Shown here in pieces: positions 21,182 through 32,500 of a stretch of DNA of 64,000 nt; position 1 is the first letter of the stretch, and every line of letters starts with the position of its first letter. The notes under the pieces are model-generated. The model did no database searches. It was not told the origin of the DNA and worked only from the letters and a program-made list of their open reading frames with translations. The position numbers and the translations under genes were made by a program. Source of the DNA: Galeopsis tetrahit. Lineage: Eukaryota; Streptophyta; Magnoliopsida; Lamiales; Lamiaceae. The stretch is from assembly GCA_963675135.1 (NCBI GenBank), contig OY776120.1, positions 56,168,063-56,232,062 of the forward strand. Reading direction: 5' to 3'.

Positions 21182-22588
21182 TTAGACAACATCTATGAAT
21201 TCAGTGTCTTTGTCTTTTAGGCTCAATCTGGTTGTCCTCTGTGTGATTTCTTCAGGTTCCAAATTATCATTCCTGATCTCAAAGATAGATTCATCAAACA
21301 CAACATGAGGTGTTTCTTCCACTATAAGGGTTTTCTTGTTGTAGACTCTGAAAGCTTTACTGATTTGAGAGTATCCAAGAAATACTCCCTCATCAGCTTT
21401 GCTATCAAAGGCTTTCAACTGTTCTTTCCCATTATTGTGAATGAAACACTTACAACCAAATATATGAAAGTATGATACTTTAGGCATTCTTCCTTTCCAG
21501 AGTTCATAAGGGGTTTTGCCTTGCCCTTTAGTAATTAAGCATCTATTTTGAGTATGGCATGCAGTGTTTATAGCTTCAGCCCAAAACCTCTTAGGTAAAT
21601 TTGAATCAGCAATTAAAGTTCTAGCAGCTTCTTTTAATGTTCTATTCCTTCTTTCTGCAACTCCATTTTGCTGAGGAGTTCTAGCTGCTGAGGTTTCATG
21701 AGCTATTCCATTAGATGTGCAATACTCATTGATGTATGAGTTTATGAACTCAGTGCCTTTATCAGATCTTATCTTGATAATGCTAAGGCTTTTCTCATTT
21801 GACAATCTCTTGAGAAGTTCAGGTAGTTTGACTTGTGTTTCCTTCTTATTAAGGAGAAATACTACCCAAGTGAACCTAGAGAAGTCATCTACTACAACCA
21901 ATGTGTATTTTCTACCATTTATGCTTGAAGGGGTAATTGGTCCAAAAAGATCCATATGTAGAAGTTCAAGTACCCTTTCAGTAGAAATGACTGGTTTACC
22001 TTTGAATGAGGCTTTAATCTGTTTTCCTTCTTGACATGGCTTACACACATGTTCTTTAATGAAAACCTCATTAGGCAGTCCTTTAACTAATGCATTTCTA
22101 GCAAGTTTGTTCATTGATTTGAAGTTCAGATGGTTTAACCTCTTGTGCCATAACCAACTTTGTTCACTAGTACTCTTAGCAATGAAACATGCAGCATCAG
22201 TAGACTTGTCCCAGTCTGCAAAATACACATTTCCCTTCCTAGTTCCAGTCAATAGAGTTTGTTGAGTTTTATCCTTAATTAAGCATTTTCCACTTGAGAA
22301 CTCAACTTTAAAATCTTTATCACAGAATTGACTGATACTTAGAAGATTATATTTGAGACCAGCTACATAAGATACATTGGTTACTTTGATGTTACCAATC
22401 ATCAAAGTACCATAACCTTTTTTTGTTGCTTGTGAGCTGTCTCCAAAAGTGACATTTGGGCCTTCTTTTTCAATAAAATCAGTGAGGAGTTCCTTGTTTC
22501 CAGTCATGTGCCTTGAGCATCCACTGTCAAGGTACCATGCTGTCTTTTTGCTCATACTCCTCTTCTTGTGGCCCAATGGTACCTGCAA
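21182..22588 (-). pseudogene. Protease and integrase part of pol, element E
   Basis: 468 codons. It starts with the aspartic protease motif WYLDSGCSRHMTG. The GAG-pre-integrase zinc-binding region follows (LWHKRLNHLNF...CKPCQEGKQ), then the integrase core with LHMDLFGP, RSDKGTEF and TPQQNGVAERRNRTL supplying the D-D-E residues, and then the GKTPYELW and FGCKCFIHNN blocks. It joins the upstream ORF in frame across a TAA at 22589-22591 and the RT across a TAA at 21182-21184. The domain order protease-integrase-RT-RNase H is copia-specific. Confidence 0.9.
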
Positions 22589-23287
22589 TTAGATAGGTTT
22601 AGGTACCCTTTGAGTTTTGGGTCCTGAGAGGTTAGATGTACCTTTTGGAACCCAAACTTGCCTAATTACCCTGATTGATTCAAGGTGGCTAAGTTGTTTT
22701 CCATGTGCATCAACATACACTGTCTTTCCCTTAAATGCCTTGGGAAAAGTATGTGTGAATGTGTTAACTCTGTAAGTTTCAGGGGAGTTGTCAACTCTCC
22801 TGAACTTATGAGTTCTTTGTGCAGCTTGATGAAATCTTTGAGGAAAAGCATTTTTATGACCATTACCCTTTGGCAAGAAGGGTTTTGGTTGTCTCATTTT
22901 ATTCTGCCTTGGAGGATAGTTGTCCTTAGGTCTATTCAGCTGAGGCTTTCTCAGATGAGTTGGCCTAGGCTGATTATATGTTGGATAACTCCTCTGAACA
23001 TTGTTCAGGAGAGTTGCCCTTCCATTGGGTCTACTCTGCTGACCAACATTCCTCTTGTTTTCAGGAGCCTTGACCTTTTCCAAAGTTTTGGGCTTAGTCT
23101 CCTGAAGCACTAGAGTAGGCATTTCATTCATTTTGCCCTTTCCTTTGTTCAGTGGTTGAATCATTTCATTTTCAGCTTGTTGTGCCACTGATTTGACAAA
23201 GATTTTCTTAGTGTTACTTGTAGAAGCAACACTGAGACAAGGTGAAGATTCAAATGGATCAAAACCTAATTCACTTATTTGAGCCAT
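22589..23287 (-). pseudogene. Linker between gag and protease, element E
   Basis: 232 codons beginning ATG two codons after the gag stop and in the same frame. Very basic and Pro/Gln/Asn-rich (QSRPNGRATLLNN..., RPTHLRKPQLNRPKDNYPP), ending with the QVWVPKGTSN-type motif that precedes the protease in Sireviruses. It is probably part of Gag-Pol made by reading past the gag stop. No enzyme motif. A near-perfect 27-nt DNA palindrome lies in it at 22778-22804. Confidence 0.7.
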
Positions 23288-23293
23288 AGGTCT

Positions 23294-25054
23294 TTAATAA
23301 CTCTGAATTTCCTCTATTGCTCTAGAGGATTTGTTCAGAGCAGACATCTTTAATTTCAGGCTCTCTTCACTTGATTTAAGAATGTCATATTCATGTGAGA
23401 GGTTCTCAAATTTGGCATTCAGAATTTTTAGTTCAAAATATTTTCTCTTCTGAGAAAGTAGTTGATCATCAATCTCCTTCTGTTGGTCAACTATCCTGAG
23501 ATTTGCTTCCTTAAGCTCTCTCAAGACTTGTTGATACAACTCAGTAGTTTTGACATCAACAGCTACCTCAGAGTTTTTTGTAAGTTCAATAGCCAATCTT
23601 TCATTTTCTCTCACACAATTATCATGAAATTCTTGTAATCTAGTGAAATCTTCCATCAACTTCCCAAAGGAAAGTTTCAAGTTGACTTCACTAGTGTTCT
23701 GTGATAAAAATGATGGTGAGCTAGAAGTGGAGGATACCTCATCATCCTCAAGAGCCATGTTGCACACATCATCATCACTGTTTGAGAACAGTCCATCAGA
23801 AGAGTTGAAGCTTTCAGCACTGTCAGATTCTTCACCAGCCATCATGGCTTTTCTATTGGTGAACTTTCTGTCTCTCTTAGCTTGTCTTTCTCTTCTTTCT
23901 TTAGAGCTCAGTTCAGGGCAGTCATACTGGAAGTGCCCTTTCTTTTTAGAGTTGTAGCACAGGTCTTCATCATCATCCTTCTTGGATTCATCTCTTCCTT
24001 TTGATGATGAGGGGTCAGCTCTACTGGACCTTCTCCTATCGGAGTACTTGTCCTCTGATCTTTTCTCTTCAGGCTTTTTATCCTTGGCCTGATCTTCAGG
24101 GGAGTTGTACCTTCTCCTGAATTTGTTGTCTTGGTAGAATTTCTTGTATCTACCAAACCTTGTGTTGAACTTGTCAAACCTTCTAGCCATCAAGGCTAGT
24201 TCTTCCTTCATTTCAGTCTTTGAAACTGACTTTGATGGTCTGGGAGTGGGTTGCATTTCAGGTTCAGCAACTTTGGCTTTGAATGCCACTCTCTTAGTAG
24301 GATTTGAAGGTTCCTCAACAGGCTTTCTTCTGTTGAGATCGAACTCATAAGCTTTGAGTTCTGAGAAGATTTGTTGCATGGGCATGGAGGAGAGATCCTT
24401 GGTATTCTGCATCATCACAGCATAGACATCCCACTTTTGAGTGAGACTTCTCAAGATCTTCAATCCAACTTCTCTCCTGGAGTAGACCTTGCCCAATGAG
24501 TTTATTTCATTCATCACATCAGTGAATCTACCAGCAAATTTATCAATGGACTCATCAGCTTCCATTGAAAATTGCTCAAATTTTTGCACAGCAACTTGGA
24601 GCTTGTTCTCCTTGATCTTTTCTGTACCCTCACACATTTCAGCAAGGGTATCCCAAATTTCTTTGGCTGTGGTGCAGTGGTAGACTCTTCCCATGATTGC
24701 ATCTGGAATTGTTTGATAGAGAGTGTTCATGGCAAGATAATTCAGATTATCTTTCCTCTTTTCATCAGCAGTGAAGTCATCTTCATCTTTGGGAATCAGT
24801 TCCCTTACATCTGTTCTTTGCTCATCTGTCAATATTGGGTTAGTTTGAGTGAACACAAAAGGACCTCTTGTAATTACTCTCAAGGTATCAGTATGAAGAG
24901 ATGCAAGATGAGCCCTCATTCTAATTTTCCAGAAATCATAATTGTCTATTGAAAACATGGGCAGTTTATGATGTGAAATGTGGTTGACTGGATTTGTGGC
25001 CATGTTGTCCAATCCTTGAACAGTAGGTGGAGGAACAGCATTGTTGTTGGCCAT
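23294..25054 (-). CDS. Gag protein of Sirevirus E
   Basis: 586 codons with an ATG at 25054, about 130 bp inside the 5' LTR. Residues ~30-240 are the copia gag domain (FWKIRMRAHLASLH...AKEIWDTLAEMCEG). A Lys/Arg/Asp-rich hinge and a degenerate zinc knuckle follow: CYNSKKKGHFQYDC has Ser where the second Cys should be, so metal binding is doubtful. The C-terminal ~120 residues form a coiled coil, a Sirevirus trait. The ORF ends with TAA and the next ORF lies in the same frame six bases on. Gag would build the cytoplasmic particle that packages element RNA. Related to the gag at 786-3026. Confidence 0.88.
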   Translation of the reverse strand: MANNNAVPPPTVQGLDNMATNPVNHISHHKLPMFSIDNYDFWKIRMRAHLASLHTDTLRVITRGPFVFTQTNPILTDEQRTDVRELIPKDEDDFTADEKRKDNLNYLAMNTLYQTIPDAIMGRVYHCTTAKEIWDTLAEMCEGTEKIKENKLQVAVQKFEQFSMEADESIDKFAGRFTDVMNEINSLGKVYSRREVGLKILRSLTQKWDVYAVMMQNTKDLSSMPMQQIFSELKAYEFDLNRRKPVEEPSNPTKRVAFKAKVAEPEMQPTPRPSKSVSKTEMKEELALMARRFDKFNTRFGRYKKFYQDNKFRRRYNSPEDQAKDKKPEEKRSEDKYSDRRRSSRADPSSSKGRDESKKDDDEDLCYNSKKKGHFQYDCPELSSKERRERQAKRDRKFTNRKAMMAGEESDSAESFNSSDGLFSNSDDDVCNMALEDDEVSSTSSSPSFLSQNTSEVNLKLSFGKLMEDFTRLQEFHDNCVRENERLAIELTKNSEVAVDVKTTELYQQVLRELKEANLRIVDQQKEIDDQLLSQKRKYFELKILNAKFENLSHEYDILKSSEESLKLKMSALNKSSRAIEEIQSY

Positions 25055-25170
25055 ATCTCAAGAATAAACAGTTAGTCAACAGGTGATAGAGATCAGCTCA
25101 GTGACCACACAAATATGTGAGTTTTGAAAATCAAGATGGATTTTCAGAAGCAGTGGTCTTTGAACCCCTA

Positions 25171-25181
25171 CTCTGATACCA
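25171..25181 (-). other. Primer binding site of element E
   Basis: Minus strand TGGTATCAGAG, matching the 3' end of initiator tRNA-Met, two bases from the end of the 5' LTR. This fixes the minus-strand direction of the element. Confidence 0.88.
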
Positions 25182-25183
25182 CT

Positions 25184-26920
25184 TGTTGGTCCTGAAAGGA
25201 GTATATAACAAGTGTATGGGGGGGGGGAATACACTTGTATGCAATTCTTTTCAACTTTTGATCAAACTAGAGCTCAGCAAGGTTGTCTTGGACAACTCTA
25301 CTGAAGATGAATAACTCAACTAAGATAATCAAACTACTAAGTACTATTGAGTACTTAGTTGAACAACTATCTAGGGGAGTTATATGTGCGGAATAGTGGT
25401 TGGCCCTTTATGTTTAGACTCCTTTAGTTTCTGAAATCACTTGGTTAATTCAATACAGTCCAGTTTTCAGGGAACTTGTCCAAAACAGTTTTTGCACAAT
25501 CTTTGAGTATGTATCTTTGAAAGATCAGTTTTGTGTGCAGTGTTGAATGAATGTAAGTACTTGTAAGGCAAATCAACACAGGAGGTTATAGTGGTTCAGA
25601 GACTCAAGCTCCTACATCCACTTTCCCTGATTTAACAGGATAATTCCTTCACTCTTGGAATTAACTTGTTTTATAGTGCCAAGGTGCACTTGATAAATAA
25701 CACCTCTCCTTGGTGAATTGATCCCTAGGATGTCTAGAGTCCTAGTACCCTCTTCTCAACTCAGAACTGAACTGTTCTTTTCTCAACAGTCAGCTCCTAC
25801 CACTTCTACTACTACAACCTCCTCACTTTCTCACTTGAAAGGGGTAAGGGTTGAAGTAAGGTTCCAACTAATGAGATATCATTTACAATGAAGATCAGTG
25901 TATAAGGATAGAATATCTCACTAAGCTTGTGTACGGATATACAATTGGGTTCAGCTTAGAAGAAGTGTATGAAGACTAAGATAGTCTTTGAAAGCTTGAA
26001 TGTTCTATGAGCTTCAGAATACTTGAGTAGTTGGATTCTGTTGAGGTACTGTCAAATGGTCTTCACACTTCTGTATTTATAGACAAAATGGAGGATTTGC
26101 CCGTTGGAGAGGCAGCCCCAAATTGCTATAAATGTCTTCCTTGAGTTCTTCAAACTGGAAGACAGATTCTTGATAGTGACATGTCCTCATTTGGGTAATA
26201 AACGGCTTGTAAGACTTTGTCTTCTTTCTGCATCACTTTTCCCAATGTTTGACTTCTTGTTAGGACTTGGACATGGCTTCTGAAGGTTGATCCAATGATA
26301 GGACAACATTCCTTATCAAATGGACAACTCTCCTTATCACTATCAGCAGTTTTGCTTATCAGCAAGGTTGGCTTGCTCTTCTTCAGATGACTTGGCTCTC
26401 ATCCTTTGCTTCTCTTGAAATTGATCTTAGCATGATTCAATGTAGTTCTTTAAGGATGTAGTTGTCTTCATTCGTTCAGTATGGTTGACCTCAAGCCTTT
26501 CAGAGCACTTGGGCTTGATTGTTAAGACAACTTGTTGGACATTTCTTTTTGGACAACTCTCCTGATCAGAGCATTTGGCTAATCTTGTCCTTTTGAGCTT
26601 TACAATCTTGTTCTTGCATAGAAATAACTCTTCTGGACAACTCTCTTGATCAGTGCATTTGGTTTTCTATAGAGTATGCTTTTCCTTAGTGCTTGTTCCA
26701 GATTTTGAGCCTTGAGGGGACTTGATCTTGATCATCTTCAAAGCATAGGTTCCCCCTCACATTGTGCATCTAAGTATCTAAGAGCTGCCTAACATGTCAG
26801 CTTCTAATCTAGCCTTATGCTATGTGTTCTAACACATTTTGAACACAATCATCTTGACTTAGGCATGTCTCAGGGGGGTTTTGGTATTTAATCAAAACAT
26901 ACCTCATTTTATTCCCAACA
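25184..26920 (-). repeat. 5' LTR of element E
   Basis: 1,737 bp, TGTTGGGAATAAAATGAGG...CAACA on the minus strand. Colinear with 11536-13275 with about 21 substitutions and a shorter G-run. It carries the promoter of the element. Confidence 0.93.
26073..26082 (-). promoter_or_regulatory. Putative TATA box of element E
   Basis: Minus strand CTATAAATAC, about 840 bp into the 5' LTR. The same site is kept in the 3' LTR at 12428-12437 and, with small changes, in LTRs X and Y. Confidence 0.55.
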
Positions 26921-26925
26921 CAATT

Positions 26926-28398
26926 GATTCACAACTTAGATGGAATTGAACAATCCATTGGTAGAAGTTGAGGTGTAAGGCTTGGATTGGTTTATCTTGA
27001 CCAAGAGATTTCACTAGTGCATTATGATGTGCTGAATAGGACCTACAGAGAGGTAATTCTTCTAGACTGACTTAAGGAATGAAGAATTTGACCTCAGTGG
27101 TTGTTGATTTCTTAATCTCTGTCACTTAAATGGGATTGTCTGTAGTTAAGAAGTATTGCTTTGATTTATTATGGGTAAAGATTCAATTTGATTCAATACT
27201 TTGTATTTTGGGCAATATTATTAATTACAGGACAGATTGTCAAAATTAATACAGAGAATCGTGTCTTGGAGTGTCAAGTTGATTATGTCCCCTTGGTGGG
27301 CTCAGAAGGTTTATCATATCAAATCTGATCAGTGGAATTTATTTCCGGTATGATAATAATGTTGAGTTGTCCTTACTCCGAGGAATAAAAGATATTAATT
27401 AATTAAAGCATTCAGTAGCTTAAATTAATTGATGGACATTGAATCTTAAACACGGGAAATAATAACCGGGAGCCATATTTCGTAATATGGGTTAGGATGG
27501 ATAGTGCAATATTAATTCTATAGTGGAATGAATTAATATTAATGGGCTGGAAAAATGTTGTGGCTCAATATTGATTTTTGGGCCCATTGGGAGGTCCAAT
27601 CCTAATTCTCCTAAAGGCCCCTCAAGTAGCCCAATAAAAGTCTATTAATTAAGGTAATTAAAAGATAAGGATTAATTTTGTTGCAAGAAATTAGAGAGAG
27701 ATATTTATGGAAAAAGATATATAGAAATAAGAAATTATTTCTATATTATTCCAAGATAAATTGACCGGTCAATTTTTCTTTCTTGTAAGAGAAGAAACAT
27801 AGATTCTCTCTTATAAAAGGAGAAGAAAAAAATTGGTACTCAAAAGACTAAGAAAAAAAAAAGATCTGTAATTTTCGAAATTACAGTGTGTGCAACAAGA
27901 GAAAATTAATTCTTCCTTGAGAGTTAATAGTTCGTGAGATCTCCCACCGGGTCAACGGACTAGGACTTAGGGAATACTTGAGAAGGCAATTGGGTTGAAG
28001 TTGTTACTCTTCTCAACGGTATCTCTCCGATTTAAAGGTAAACACGTAATCCCTTAGTTCCGCATGTTTAGGGATTTAATTATTTTACCGTACATTCTTT
28101 ACATAAATTAGTTGATTTAATTTGTTTAAATTATGGGATTAGATTTATGATAATTCATATTTAAATTACGTCCCAAATAGATCCGGGTAATTTTAAAGGA
28201 GTCTCAAAGGATTCCCGAGAGTCTCAAAAGATCCCTAGGGCATCTCAAAAGATTCCCGGGAGTCTCAAAGGATTCTTAGCGTGATGGTCCATAACCCACA
28301 AGTGCCAATAATTCCCCACAAAGGAGATGGGGACCACAAGAGTTGGGGACCACATTGTTGGGGGACTATTATTGGGTATTGGGATTAATTTCCCAACA
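26926..28398 (+). repeat. Main part of the 5' LTR of element D
   Basis: Continues the LTR that starts at 11311-11535 after the E insertion and ends CCCAACA at 28398, next to the primer site. It includes a TATA box at 27811, a short hairpin at 27866-27886 and four diverged units of a GAGTCTCAAAGGATTCCC-type tandem repeat at about 28199-28275. It lacks a 39-bp segment present in the 3' LTR near 38467. Confidence 0.92.
27811..27820 (+). promoter_or_regulatory. Putative TATA box of element D
   Basis: TTATAAAAGG, with the same sequence at 37943-37952 in the 3' LTR. A transcription start about 30 bp downstream would place the 27866-27886 hairpin near the 5' end of the RNA. Confidence 0.5.
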
Positions 28399-28400
28399 GA

Positions 28401-28413
28401 TGGTATCAGAGCC
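28401..28413 (+). other. Primer binding site of element D
   Basis: TGGTATCAGAGCC, complementary to the 3' end of initiator tRNA-Met, two bases after the 5' LTR. Confidence 0.9.
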
Positions 28414-29511
28414 AAGGTTTTGGGCTCTGTAATATAAATTAGAATTTAAATCTATTTACATTAAATTGATATTTGGATGGTAGAATTGTTAGATTTTTTT
28501 TGCAGGTATCCAATTATCATGGTTTTAATGTATGTTTTAATTTATGTTGTTTGAATGTGGTTTTTAATCTGATTCGATCAGATTTGTTTTTCCCGTGAGA
28601 AAATCCACGGGTATATTAGATTATTTAATTTGTAATAGACTAGTCTAGATGTTAGATTTATTTTTTGTAAATAAATTGTAACGGATCAAAGACGAAGACC
28701 GTTGGACGGATTAAAGAATCGGAGGCGCACCCGGACGACCAAGCCACACGGGCCGGTTGTGGGCGTGGCATGATTTTTTTGGTTGCAGCCGTGGGACTAC
28801 GAATTTCTTGTTTCTTCAAAACGAGAAAATTAAACCATGATAATTGGACGTGTTTGCCTAATTTGTGTTTAATTTTGTTTTGTTATTATGCTATGATTAT
28901 TTGTTAATTTTGCATGAGGATTCGTGAAAAACCTCAAGTTTAAAAATTACTAAGTATGTTTTTTTAATCAAATTTATTTAAGATAATAAATTGATTAAAT
29001 GGCCTCCATAATTTATTTATTTGTGAAGTCTTTTGGCTACGCATTGGCAAGCGCCTCTCTCCCTATCGGATAGGCCAAAGGATAAGTTCACATGAATAAA
29101 TTCCTTTAAGGATGATTGTGGATTATTACTAGTGGCGGTATGACCCTCCCATCGAGTGGCTTATTCAAAACGAAATTATAGTCCTGTATTTAATTATGGT
29201 TATTACTTAGGTATAAAATTGATATATTAACTTCCCATCGGAGTCCCTGTCAATTTTATATGGCCAGGTTAAAGCCAACTATTAATTTTGAATTAAAGGT
29301 TTGTAACTGCTTTGTTTGTAACCTGCTTAAATGTATTTGAGTAAACGTTCACACTCATCGTGACTTGCTTAAATTGGTTTTAAGATGTTGGCTGATGAAT
29401 GTTTATATCGTTTTTTGAGGTTTTTGATATAGTACATGTGATCAAATTATGTGATAATTTTTGTGTTAATAGGATATTAATACAAATTGTATATTTTATT
29501 CTTAGTTCAGC
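28414..29511 (+). other. Leader of element D, no gene seen
   Basis: About 1.1 kb between primer site and gag start. AT-rich with a short GC-rich patch near 28700-28760. It presumably holds the packaging signal, but I recognise no specific motif and no coding frame. Confidence 0.6.
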
Positions 29512-32500
29512 ATGTCGTCTCCTTTTAACCCACTGTTTAGTATACTTAAATAAAATAAATTGGAAGGAGAGAATTATGTGGATTGGAAAAGACATTTATT
29601 TATAGTCTTGACTGCACAACAGCATAAGTGGGTCCTTGATGAACCTAAACCCCCTGCCCCTACGGATGAGACGAACCAAGAAGATAAGGAATATCATAAG
29701 GAGTGGATGAGATCCGATGAAATGGCTAGGTGTACCATCTTGGCTTCAATGTCAGATGTGTTGCAACACCAACACCAGAACATGGAATCCGCTTCAGCTA
29801 TTATGATGAACCTTAAGGAACTTTTTGCTCATCAGAATCGTACGGCTAGACAAATGACCATGATAGATATGTTATCACAGAAAATGATCGAGGGAACGCC
29901 TGTGAGGGATCACGTTCTTAAAATGATGGGTTTCCTTAACAAACTTGAGATTCTTGGTGCTGAATTCGATGCGGAAACGCAGATCGATTTCATACTCCAT
30001 TCTCTACTGAAAAGTTTTGAGCAGTTCCAACTGAACTATACGATGAATGATCAAGAGTATACGTTGGCTCAGCTCTTGCAAGCTTTAGTTTCGGCTGAGA
30101 TGTTAATGGGACCAAGGAACGAGCATACGACAATGTTGGCAAATGGTCCATCTTCTAATTCTACACCGAAAGGTGGAAAGAAGAAGAAGAAAGCAAATGG
30201 CCAGAAACAAGCTAATAATAAGGAAAAGATACCAATTGAGGGAGGTGTCAAGAAAAAGACCACTAAGGGAAAGTGCTTTAGTTGCGGTCTGAAAGGACAT
30301 TGGAAGTCAGCCTGTACCAAGCCTAAGAAGGCTGGTAAGCAAGGTAATTCTCACGCACTAGTAATTGAAACTTGTTTAGCGGTGTATTCTTCCCATTCGT
30401 GGGTGGTGGATACGGGAGCCACTGATCATGTTTGTTTCAATTTTCAGGGGTTCAAGCTAACCCAACAACTTAGTGGGAGTGAGATCATCATCACCATGGG
30501 CAATTCTACGAAAGTGGCGGCTGTTGCAGTGGGAGATGTGCAACTATCTTTTAGAGATAGAATTTTAGTTTTAAAAGACGTTCTTTATGTTCCGAGTTTT
30601 AGAAAGAATTTGATTTCAGTTTCTAAACTATTTTTGGATGGATATTCAGTTTCTTTTAATAAGAATGTCGTTATTTGTCGTAATGACGAGATTATTTGTT
30701 CGGGAGCATTGGTGAATAATCTTTATACTATTAATTGTGCACATTCCACACAAAATGAATCGTATAACACATCGACTATTTCTAAGAAAAGAAAGCATTC
30801 TTCAGACATGAACGAAACACTTCTGTGGCATCTTAGACTTGGTCATATTAATCTAAGAAGGATTCAAAGGTTGGTGAATGACGGCTCATTGGAATCACTC
30901 CAGGTTGAGCCGTTTCCTACATGTGAATCATGTTTAGAGGGTAAAATGACCAAAAGAGCTTTTGGGGCAAAGGGGAATAGAGCTAGTGAAGTGTTGGAAC
31001 TCGTTCATACTGATGTATGTGGACCAATGTCAATTCAAGAAAAAGGTGGTTTTGAGTATTTCGTTACTTTTATCGATGATTACTCAAGATATGGATACAT
31101 CTATCTAATGCGGCATAAGTCTGAGACCTTTGATAAATTCAAAGAGTTTAAGGCTGAAGCAGAAAAGCATAGGGAAAAGAGTATCAAGTTTCTACGATCA
31201 GATCGTGGAGGCGAATACCTCAGCAATGAATTTTTGGGCTACTTATCAGGTGAAGGGATTGTATCCCAATTAACTGCACCCGGAACCCCCCAACAAAATG
31301 GGGTTGCAGAGCGAAGAAATCGAACTCTTTTAGAGATGGTCAGATCTATGATGAGTTATTCTGATTTACCTAAGTCGTTTTGGGGTTATGCCTTGGAAAC
31401 AGCGACTTACATTCTGAATTTGGTACCTTCCAAATCAGTTCCTAAAACCCTTACTAAATTGTGGACCGGGCGAAAGCCTAGTCTAAAACACATAAGAATT
31501 TGGGGGTGTCCTGCATACGTGTTGGACAAGGAAGCTGGAATGTTAGACCCTCGTTCAGAATTAAGGTTGTTTGTAGGATATCCTAGAGGAACGAAAGGGG
31601 GTTTATTCTATAGTCCAAAGGATCAGCGAATTGTGATAAGCACACATTCTAGATTCTTGGAAGAAAACTATATGAGTAATAGAAAGCCCAAGAGTGAGAT
31701 TACCTTAAAAGAATTAAGAGGGCCAACTCCTATACCAAGTGTACAAGTAGATGTACCAAGAGATACACAAACACAACCGGAACCTCGTCGTAGTGGGAGG
31801 GTTGTGAGACAACCTGAGCGATTCATGTTCGTGGGAGAGTCTTCGGACTTGGTCCCCGGAGAGGATGAATCTGACCCCTGGACGTACGATGAGGCAATCC
31901 AAGATAAGGATGCAGATTCTTGGCAAACTGCAATGGAAGCAGAAATGGGGTCTATGGATCATAACAAAGTGTGGGAGCTTGTGGAACCACCCAAAGGCAT
32001 AAAGCCTATTGGATGCAAGTGGGTCTACAAGAGAAAAAGAGGATCAGATGGGAAGGTTGAAACCTTCAAAGCTAGACTAGTGGCAAAAGGATATACTCAA
32101 AAAGAGGGAATCGAATATGAGGAGACCTTTTCGCCTGTAGTTATGCTTAAGTCTATCTGTATTCTCTTGTCGATTGCAGCTCACCTAGACTTTGAGATCT
32201 GGCAAATGGATGTCAAGACAGCTTTCCTAAATGGAAGTCTTGAACAAGAAATCTACATGCGCCAACCCGAAGGCTTCATTGAAAAAGGCCAAGAGAATCT
32301 TGTATGCAAGCTTAAAAGGTCAATATATGGACTTAAGCAAGCATCGCGAGCTTGGAATCAATGTTTTGATCAGGTGATATAATCCTATGGATTTGATCAA
32401 AATGAGTTTGAGAGTTGTGTCTATAAGAAATGTATCGGAACTGCCTTGGTATTCTTAGTATTATACGTAGACGACATTCTGTTTATTGGAAACAATAAAA

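Larger units (their letters stand above)
11536..26920 (-). mobile_element. Sirevirus-type copia retrotransposon E (15.4 kb)
   Basis: Complete insertion with target duplication CAATT at 11531-11535 and 26921-26925, inside the 5' LTR of D. LTRs of about 1.74 kb differ by about 21 substitutions. Read on the minus strand the order is 5' LTR, tRNA-Met primer site, gag with coiled coil, protease-integrase-RT-RNase H, a spacer, a very long third ORF, the polypurine tract AAAAAGGGGGAAAT, and the 3' LTR. The order, the extra 3' ORF, the CATCAAAAAGGGGG tract and the coiled-coil Gag are Sirevirus (Maximus/SIRE) traits. All frames carry stops. Confidence 0.93.
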
